This document shows positions 57,801-64,000 of a DNA stretch of 64,000 nt, piece by piece. This stretch comes from Symsagittifera roscoffensis (lineage: Eukaryota > Xenacoelomorpha > Acoela > Convolutidae). A program made the position numbers and the translations under genes. Where the stretch lies: NCBI RefSeq assembly GCF_963678635.1, contig NC_087068.1, positions 28,212,318-28,276,317 on the forward strand, written 5' to 3'. The first letter of the stretch is position 1, and each line of letters opens with the position of its first letter. Below the pieces are notes generated by a model. It did no database searches, was not told the origin of the DNA, and saw only the letters and a program-made list of their open reading frames with translations.

Positions 57801-58213
57801 GAACGCTATTTTATGTTTTGAAATCATTCGAACTTGGGTTAACCTTCGACAGCCTAAAATCAATCAATTGAAGATTTCTGATTTGAAGCATCAAGAAGCT
57901 TCAGGTTTATCAAAACTTTTGACATGGTTGTTTTACAGCGTGATTTTGACCTATAAATACCACAATATCCTAATACTCGAATAATAATAAGTGAGTAGCA
58001 TCATTCTTTTTTGGATTGAGCCAAACTGACATTTAAGATGTTTTTTTTTTCATTATTGAAAACTGTAAGTAAAATTAGGCGGTGATGGAGGGATTGGGTG
58101 AGAGTGGGAGTGACGTAGCAGACATGATCAAAGAGGCCGACACAGACGGAGACGGGAGGGTGAACTACTCAGAGTTCCTGGCCATGATGACTGCCAACAA
58201 ACCAGCCCAGTAG
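51845..58213 (+). CDS. Calmodulin-like EF-hand protein, 172 aa, five exons
   Basis: A four-EF-hand calcium sensor. Exons: 51845-51862, 52006-52116, 56919-57030, 57575-57717 and 58079-58213 (TAG). Phases are 0, 0, 1, 0 and all introns are GT-AG. The loops are [36 protein letters not shown] and [12 protein letters not shown]; each keeps Asp at position 1, Gly at 6 and Glu at 12, so all four should bind calcium. [17 protein letters not shown] is close to the calmodulin N-terminus. The protein is longer than calmodulin (149 aa) because of a Lys/Ala-rich N-terminal extension of about 22 residues. That extension, together with divergent EF-hand 2 and 4 flanks, suggests a paralogue rather than calmodulin itself. 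Exons 3-5 exist once; exons 1-2 exist six times. Intron 2 is 4.8 kb and holds three Helentron-like elements plus a fragment. Confidence 0.92.
52971..53505 (+). mobile_element. Helentron/HINE-like element, complete copy containing the array breakpoint
   Basis: It starts TTGTTCCGACTTTCG and ends AGTCGGAAC, a hairpin (CAGGGCTTTGCCCTG) and GAGCAGTTTTGTT. GTTCCGACT near the start is inverted as AGTCGGAAC just before the 3' hairpin, the subterminal arrangement described for Helentrons/HINEs. There is no coding capacity. In units 1-5 only its first about 120 bp remain (for example 27952-28072), because the array joint cuts it at CATTCGA. Confidence 0.65.
53594..54102 (+). mobile_element. Helentron/HINE-like element, second copy
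   Basis: Same layout: TTGTTCCGACTTTCGCTCTG start, GGGGGGATGATTTT, CATAAACATTAAAAGGC, AGTCGGAAC, hairpin with TTC loop, ACGAGCAGTCTTGTT end. It lies 90 bp after the first copy in intron 2, in the same orientation. Confidence 0.65.
54521..54600 (-). mobile_element. Helentron-like 3' end fragment
   Basis: AACAAGACTGCTCCTATCAG, hairpin GGGCGCGAAGCCC, GTTCCGACTGC and a GTTTATGGAGCAGT tail, in reverse orientation. The body is missing. Confidence 0.55.
54610..56370. other. Intron 2, no feature recognised
   Basis: AT-rich intron sequence between Helentron-like copies. Frames at 55168-55371 (minus) and 55560-55769 (plus) show no family motif. Confidence 0.5.
56378..56832 (+). mobile_element. Helentron/HINE-like element, third full-length copy
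   Basis: Starts TTGTTCCGACTTTCGC and ends GCCTTGAATG-type hairpin (degenerate), ACGAGCAGTCTTGTT. It ends 87 bp before exon 3. An internal loss removes the ATATATTTCGCGC block's second half. A minus frame of 111 codons across it is a chance frame. Confidence 0.6.
56919..57030 (+). CDS. Calmodulin-like gene exon 3
   Basis: The acceptor is CGCCTAG and the donor GACG|GTGGGT (phase 1). It completes EF-hand 1 ([10 protein letters not shown]), encodes the linker helix [20 protein letters not shown] and starts EF-hand 2 (VDKDG). The split Gly codon is completed by exon 4. Confidence 0.9.
57091..57150. repeat. Left-end fragment of the 7716-8475 element
   Basis: TTTGACCTCC.TACAC.GAAAATGCTT.TCATAC.A.TCCATACATCAAGT matches 7721-7771. 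It lies in intron 3 of the calmodulin-like gene. Confidence 0.55.
57575..57717 (+). CDS. Calmodulin-like gene exon 4
   Basis: The acceptor is TTCTCAG and the donor AAG|GTCCAT. It encodes the rest of EF-hand 2 (NGVICFDEF), the central linker [19 protein letters not shown] and EF-hand 3 ([14 protein letters not shown]). The MMAKK...SEIKEAF segment matches the calmodulin central helix. Confidence 0.9.
58079..58213 (+). CDS. Calmodulin-like gene exon 5
   Basis: The acceptor is AAATTAG. It encodes [18 protein letters not shown] and EF-hand 4 ([13 protein letters not shown]), then [11 protein letters not shown] and TAG. The C-terminus runs seven residues past the calmodulin-like MMTA. Confidence 0.9.
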   Translation, partial: AVMEGLGESGSDVADMIKEADTDGDGRVNYSEFLAMMTANKPAQ

Positions 58214-58273
58214 TGCTCATCCATTATGATACCAACTTAACGATCAGTTATACATTATAGCTCGTGCTATGGA

Positions 58274-58279
58274 AATAAA
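58274..58279 (+). promoter_or_regulatory. Polyadenylation signal of the calmodulin-like gene
   Basis: AATAAA lies 61 bp after the stop codon and is followed by a GTGT-containing stretch. This is the only canonical signal close to the gene's 3' end. Confidence 0.65.
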
Positions 58280-59852
58280 AACTAGATTGTGTCACATATC
58301 AAGTTTGAATTGATGTTTGAGCAAATTGAAAGTAACTGATATCAACTTCATATATCGAAGTACTGTTTGAATAAAAAATTGTCTGGAAATTAATATTTCC
58401 CATTGATGTTCAGAAGTATCGGGACAATTTGATATTTTTCCGGATGCAGCTAGCTCAAAAGTCACAAAGCTCCGAATTGTCCAAATAGCCATAAAGAACT
58501 TATAGTGATGAAAAATTTGATAGTTTTAAAAAGACCGAAAAACGTTTTAAGAAGTGGTTGAAAAACTTTGCAGCTGACAACGAATTACGTGGACCGAATA
58601 CACAGCCACGGGTCAAAGAAGTTGCAATTTTTCCTGCATGAACAAAACTATTACGATGATTTTAAGTCCACTATAACAAGGTCATGATCAGAAATGAAGT
58701 GAATGTATCTTTTTGAGCTCAACGATATTTTTAAATTTCTGTTTATCTCAAGAATTAACCCAAAACAGGGGAAAGAAATTTTTAAAAATTAGTTTAAACA
58801 AATCCAAATTGCTTTTTTGTTACATTTGTTTTTCTAATTCAGTATTTTGATTCAAGGTTGATGTTTCAACTCAAATCAAAACCAATGTTGCAACAAGTCA
58901 AAGCTGTTCAGTTGCAAATTTTTTTTTATTTCTCATGAATAAATTACTTGCCTATGGTGAAAATTTTTCCAGTTTGGGATGATTTTTTTACAAAAGATTT
59001 GAAAAATGTTTTCTGACATTGAATTTTTTTTGTGCGTTAAAAATAAATTAAAATGTGCTGCAAAACCTTTAGCTGACAATATAGATCCCTTTTATATTAG
59101 AAAACTGTCAGCTCAACGATTTGAAGCACAAAAACACAAACAATACTCGGTTCTAATCCTGTATCCGATAAGAGTTGATAGAGAAAAAAATTTTCTCGAT
59201 GAACTCTGTTAGTTTGAGCAGTCATACCGGTAAAGTGAAATAGAGTTCAAACGAGATCTTACTTTGTAATCTGAATTTCTCCTAAATATTTAGGATCTGG
59301 AAATTCGAACGCCGGAATTTTTAAACATGTTTCTAAATCACATACAGCATGCAGCAAGTTGCACAGAAACTCTGGCCTTAAGTAAAACGACCTTCATAGT
59401 TTGGATAAGGTAGTTAAAAACACAAGTAAAAAGTTTTTTTTTGTTAAATAAACTTCTAGTTTGAGAAGTTCATAGAGCGAAAGAGAGAATTTTGCAAATC
59501 ACATTATTTGTTTCCCTTCCATTTTCAAATTGCTTTTTCAGCTTCAAAAAACGTTGATTGAAAGGGCCTAAATTTCCTAAAAAAACAATTGCATCTAATG
59601 AGAAATCGAAAACAAAAACTCTTTCGAATTTTTCTTCTTCAAAATTTAGAAAAGAAGCCCACGACAAAAAAAAACTGAGGTTGAGAAAATCCAAAATTTG
59701 ATGAAATAGATGAAAATGCCAGAAAATCTAGTGATATTTGTGGTGTAAACTTGTAATCTACTTATCTTATCATACATGGAGCTAGTGTTGATAAGGAAAA
59801 AGTAAAGCTTAGCACCTCGTTGACTTATTGATTAGAGTTAAAAGATCGCACT
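58280..59852. other. Intergenic, no gene recognised
   Basis: AT-rich DNA between the convergent 3' ends of the calmodulin-like gene and the torsin gene. No frame in it shows a recognisable motif. Confidence 0.5.
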
Positions 59853-60841
59853 TCACAAGTCTGCGCGAAAAGTCGCGCTGTGCGAAAAGTCGTGCATGGC
59901 TATGGCTCTGGGAACACTTTTGCATCCTACATCTGCAAACTTTGGGTCGTAATCAGGAACGAACTTTATGGTGTTCAATATGCTTTCCACGATAGATTCT
60001 TTCGGGCAAAAACCAAATCGTCTTTCAACTTCATTCCGGATACAGCACTTCACGTGATTTTTGTCGAGCGGGAAGAAGGGCACGAAAAAGTCTATCAGGT
60101 GATGGGCCAATATAAGGCTCTTGTAAAATGAGCCCTGTTTGTCTGCGAATGCGATAGCCTTCAGAACCGTCTCAACTTCCAGGGTGGGTATGTCATGGGC
60201 ACTCAGACCCTGAAAAAAAGGACAATGAACTTGTGAGCGAGTTTCAACAGAAGTAACTTCTAGCATAAATTTTAAAAAAATTATACTGATTTTTTGGTGC
60301 TTCTGGGTTTCAGATGCATTAGCTTTTGTTTCTCAACGGTCAAATTTTTCGGGGCTACTTTGTTCGACAGTTAACGGAAACTCAAAACGAGTTTGCAAAT
60401 GTTATAATTTTGGTACACACGTAAAAACACTTGTGGTAATAAAACCGGCCGATGTTAATGTAATAAGTATTACCTTTTGGTCATATTGATAAGCCATATC
60501 AACCAGACCGTCGAATCCGGTGTTAGTAACAAGAATAAAAGTGGCCTTTCGACAGTCAACTCCATTTACTTGTTCATTACTATCAAAAAACGGTCTCGCA
60601 CTTTCCAGGAGTTTCACGTTCATCAGGTGCGTCTCATCCAAAATAATCAGCGCACGATCACATTTTTCCACAGCCCTCTTGATTCTGCCCAGAAGTTTTT
60701 CTCTATAATCCCTGAGGTCTTTCTCGTCATCCTGGTAAGGAAAATCAAGAGGTGCGTTTATGTAGTCAAAAAACCAAGTCTTCTCTCCTTCTTTGAACAT
60801 TGTGTCTCTAATAATCTTCAGTGCGTGCGTCTTCCCAACAC
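59853..60841 (-). CDS. Torsin-like AAA+ ATPase, last two exons
   Basis: Exons are complement 60474-60841 and 59853-60209 (TGA), joined by a 264-bp intron in phase 0. Torsins are ATPases of the ER lumen and nuclear envelope. Seen in order: GVGKT (Walker A end) at the exon start, DFPYQDD..LRDYREKLL, RALIILDE (Walker B), LESARPFFD, GVDCRKATFILVTNTG (sensor I Asn), then HHLIDFFVPFFPLDKNHVKC and FADVGCKSV. The GCK sensor-II cysteine and the LIDFFVPF.PL..KHVK block are specific to torsins. Walker A ends GKT; torsins I know usually have GKN. The 5' exons (signal peptide, start of Walker A, phase 1 junction) were not found to the right. Confidence 0.88.
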
Positions 60842-61776
60842 CTAAAATAGCACTAAACTATCAATTAATAAGACTGTTTCGTTGCAAAAAAAACGTGATC
60901 ATTTATAAAATTTTGGCCGTCATTGAAAAATCTGCTAACTTAGACAACATTTTAATTTAATTGAATTAAAAACTCCAGCCGACATTATCAATGACATACG
61001 CATCAACTTTTTGGACAATCAAAAAAAAATTATCCGCCCAGGTCCAACGCTAGGCGCAATCCCCTAAAGATGTTGGCTTAAGAGGAACAAGCAATTAATC
61101 GAGTTTTGACTTCTTAAAAGTAGTGCACAATAAACATCCATATCTAATATTTCAAGTTTTTTTAAATTTCCACAAAATTTACAGAATAAAATTGAGTAAA
61201 AAAATCGGAAATGCTGCTGATAATCTAAATGCAAAATCATTCCTTACATTTAGTCAACAGTTCTTTTAACACGTTCATGCTTCTACGTACTGCAGTATAC
61301 ACCAAATAAGCTGCAAGGTTGCTTATATAGGGGCAGGGGCCAAACCAACAGAGACCGAAATTAATCGTCTCGCAGCATGAACAGAACTGAGATTAAGTGT
61401 TTAGTTTATAAAAATGTAGACTTTAGGAAATGATGCAAAAGGTTTAAGACCACATCAACATAGAAAATTAATGAGCGGGTCAAAAAAGATATCAAGCATT
61501 TTTTGATTATTCAGTTCATAACTATAGAAAAATTTGTGAGAAAGGTTGTTAAATTGGTACTTAATTTGGATATCATCAACATTCTCAATAAAAGTCATAT
61601 CATTTTTATGCATTTTGTCAATCTGAATTGAAATTTTTAATTAATAGCTGCGACTCTAAAGTATTGAAGCTTAGCTTCTCTAAATGATGATCGAAGATTT
61701 AGATGATGTGGATAAATTTGAGTTTATTCACTCCAGTTAATGGTATAGTGATCTCTTTTAAGTGCTCCAATAAATG
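60842..61776. other. Torsin intron or upstream DNA, no exon recognised
   Basis: The exon preceding the Walker A exon must end in phase 1 with a Gly codon start. I scanned for a matching donor and P-loop start without success. The sequence is AT-rich and featureless. Confidence 0.4.
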
Positions 61777-61896
61777 TAGCTCAATCACAATAGCAAACTG
61801 ATAATCAAACATCAATTCATAAACGCGTTAACAGCCTAGCTCAATCACAATAGCAAACTGATTATCAAATATCATTTTATAAACGCGTTAACAGCG
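61777..61896. repeat. Two tandem 60-bp repeats
   Basis: TAGCTCAATCACAATAGCAA begins both units (61777 and 61837), and each ends AAACGCGTTAACAGC. A third, diverged unit lies at 62021-62080 (GATCACGGTAGCAAACTGGC). Confidence 0.75.
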
Positions 61897-62093
61897 AAGT
61901 TTAAAGAAAACTACTCTAATAATTCTTTTTTGCATTTTGACATTTGAGCTTTTTTTCGTTATTACACACATAAATTGAAACCATAATGAATGACGGGTTT
62001 ATAGAACTCATATACATTTATGTCGATCACGGTAGCAAACTGGCTACCAAACATCAGTTGATTAAATCTTTAACAGTAACCTTTAAAAAAGAC

Positions 62094-62147
62094 TAGTTTA
62101 CAATTTCTGATTCCAGATTATAGTTTACAATTTCTGATTCCAGATTA
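62094..62147. repeat. Two tandem 27-bp repeats
   Basis: TAGTTTACAATTTCTGATTC with CAGATTA, repeated exactly at 62094 and 62121. Confidence 0.8.
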
Positions 62148-62439
62148 TTCAGATAAACTTTCTGTTCATTAAGCATGACACTTTGGAAGGACTGATCATT
62201 TTTCTATTTTCACTATTCAATGTTCAATGACTGGAGGATCAAACCAAACTGCAAGCGAAGCACCCACCGTACAGAACAAAACCGTTGACTTCGATAGCAA
62301 ATTTCTCGCTTTCTTCGATCTTACTAAGTTGATTCTGATTACCGTATAGAAATTGTTTAAAGAAACAAAAAAGCTCTTACTTGTTTTCATTTCCATCAAA
62401 TTTTACTACTAATGTCATTCTTATGAACACCTTATAGAG

Positions 62440-63620
62440 CCATATTCAATTTCAAATTTCGCTTTCCAGACTTTTATAATCCAAGGGTGTTTTAATTTGC
62501 TTCTTGTTGCAAAGTCTTAAAAGCGCATCTTTTTTCTTGGACTATTTATTTTCTCCATATCTAACATCGCTTTGTTTAGTTCACCTAAGATACTTGACCA
62601 GCTCAAATTAATGAGTAGTTCTAACAGAAGGGCACATTGATTTTCAGGAAGCAAGCAATGCGCTAAACATCTTTTCATTTAGACACAAGTTTTGTCAGCT
62701 ACCAGACTTTTCATATCTACTCGATTGACATCTATGCTAAAATCTCCTACCAATGTAGATTTTTGGAAAACTTGAGGTTTTTGCTTACATAGATGGCGAC
62801 TCCGCCTTCGCTGCTTTCTCCATTTTCACACCTACAGGGTAGTACGTCTCAATATTATAAGAAATTACGTAATCTCTATCACAAAGCCAAGTCTCAGTTA
62901 AAAAAACAGAAGACAATTGAGTTTAAATATTTTCAACCTTTTTAGCAATTGTAAGGGTTGAATTGATTATCTGTTTTTTCTGTCCGTTGGAGGTGTACTT
63001 AGCCAGCTCAAATTCTAACATTCCCGATAGTTCTTGGTCACTTGCCTCTCCTAATCTTACTAGGATCTACTTGTGTTTATCATTTGCCACCGGCTTTGAC
63101 TCATCCTTCAGTCTCTGAATTTAAACATTTGAAGTTCTTTTTTATTCACGGTTTTTCAGATTTTTTAAGGCTCTTTCGATGTTTACTGAGACTCATATTG
63201 GCTTGTTTTTGCCATACTCGCAGAAAATTTTTATTTGACAGTTAATAATTATTGTCATAAAAAATCATATCGTTTGCTTTTCTCTGGATATCGATCGGCA
63301 TCACGCTTTGGTAAGCGTTCACGGATAAATATGGATGATTTTTGGTAGCCTTTAGGTTTTCGGTATGTCCAAGAAGTTGACAGCGATGATATGTTGCGCT
63401 TTGTGTCAAAATAAGCAAACTCAGCTATCACAGTGTCTGGATAGAACTAATTGCTTTCATTGATGTGTCGGCATGCCTTGATATCACAGGGTTTAACTTC
63501 GATTTGAAGACACTTGTCGAAGAATTCGCAGATGCTGGAGCAAAGAGTGTTCAAATCGAACGGTACATTCTCAAAAACAACTCAATCTTTCAAGTTGGAC
63601 CGGGCGCTCTTGTTCTGATA
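62440..63620 (-). mobile_element. Degenerate non-LTR retrotransposon (LINE)
   Basis: On the minus strand, 63610-63280 translates to a LINE ORF1-like domain, with KPCDIKACRHIN, then TVIAEFAYFDTKR and SSIFIRERLPKRDADR. These fit the RRM/CTD region shared by many CR1/RTE-type ORF1 proteins. Further along, 62960-62640 gives endonuclease pieces: VFLTETWL, GGVAIYVSKNLKF and GDFSIDVN, the GDFN.D motif. Frameshifts and stops separate the blocks and no RT was recognised, so it is truncated and dead. Confidence 0.7.
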
Positions 63621-64000
63621 ACCTTTCCTCTTGGCTCGTAGTATCAATTTTCATAATCACAATTTCCTAAATTTGGTTTCTGATGATTTCTGTCTTTTGC
63701 TTCAAGTGTTCAATTATCAGCTTCAGGATCTAATTACATGAGACGTCCCAGACTGCAGAATTAACTTTAGTGATCATCTCGTGAATCCATATCAATAAGT
63801 TTATCACAACCATTAAGCTAATTTAGAGATATAAAAGGAAAAAAAGCTATATTAAACTCTAGGCATCAAAAAAAACTTTCGAGTACCATAAAAACTATGT
63901 CACCGCGAAGTTTTTCTTACATGGAGATACTTTTCTGCTCGAAAATTTCAACACAAAAAAACTTCAGAGTTAATTATAATTAATTTTTTTTCCAAAAATA
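63621..64000. other. No feature recognised
   Basis: AT-rich sequence to the window end. Nothing supportable on either strand. Confidence 0.4.

Noticed and set aside
62217-62399. 60-codon minus frame next to the torsin gene as its 5' exon
   Set aside because: No torsin N-terminal motif or P-loop start, and the phase does not match the 60841 acceptor.

Overview
The window is eukaryotic nuclear DNA from an animal, most likely an invertebrate. It is AT-rich, its genes are spliced with GT-AG introns, and it carries a torsin, an S1-family serine protease and a four-EF-hand calmodulin-like gene among Ty3/gypsy, LINE and Helitron-like debris. I cannot name the species. Most open frames in the window are chance frames in AT-rich DNA or antisense to retroelements. 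Genes were therefore assembled exon by exon from protein motifs, splice sites and intron phase.

Layout. (1) 1.9-15.6 kb, minus strand: a trypsin-like serine protease with six recognised exons. They include a 44-bp micro-exon that restores phase across two very long introns full of repeats. The first exon(s), with the signal peptide, were not found. (2) 15.6-21.7 kb: no gene recognised; a hairpin, a Helitron-like relic and a degenerate minisatellite. (3) 21.7-26.5 kb, minus strand: a decayed Ty3/gypsy element (3' LTR, polypurine tract, RNase H, RT, protease/zinc knuckle). It has no recognisable integrase and is broken by an inverted 370-bp insertion. (4) 25.5-53.1 kb: a tandem array. Six copies of the promoter, exon 1 and exon 2 of the calmodulin-like gene alternate with the 5' halves of minus-strand gypsy elements and a 246-bp LTR. 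(5) 53.1-58.3 kb: the rest of intron 2, with more Helitron-like elements, then the only copies of exons 3-5. (6) 59.85-60.84 kb, minus strand: the last two recognised exons of a torsin-like AAA+ ATPase. (7) 61.7-63.6 kb: short tandem repeats and a degenerate non-LTR retrotransposon.

The outstanding feature is the array. One complete calmodulin-like reading frame (172 aa, four canonical EF-hands) can be assembled from any one of six upstream exon 1-2 pairs plus the single exons 3-5. All six pairs encode the same 43 residues with intact splice sites, and exon 2 is symmetric (phase 0-0). The structure could give six alternative promoters, or transcripts with repeated N-terminal segments. The array grew in at least two steps. 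An older ~5.15-kb tandem duplication has breakpoints in a Helitron-like element in intron 2 and in gypsy pol. A later tandem duplication of 9,575 bp has a TATA microhomology junction at 40148-40151, which explains why copies 2/4 and 3/5 are sister pairs. A mis-assembly of haplotypes cannot be excluded from sequence alone.
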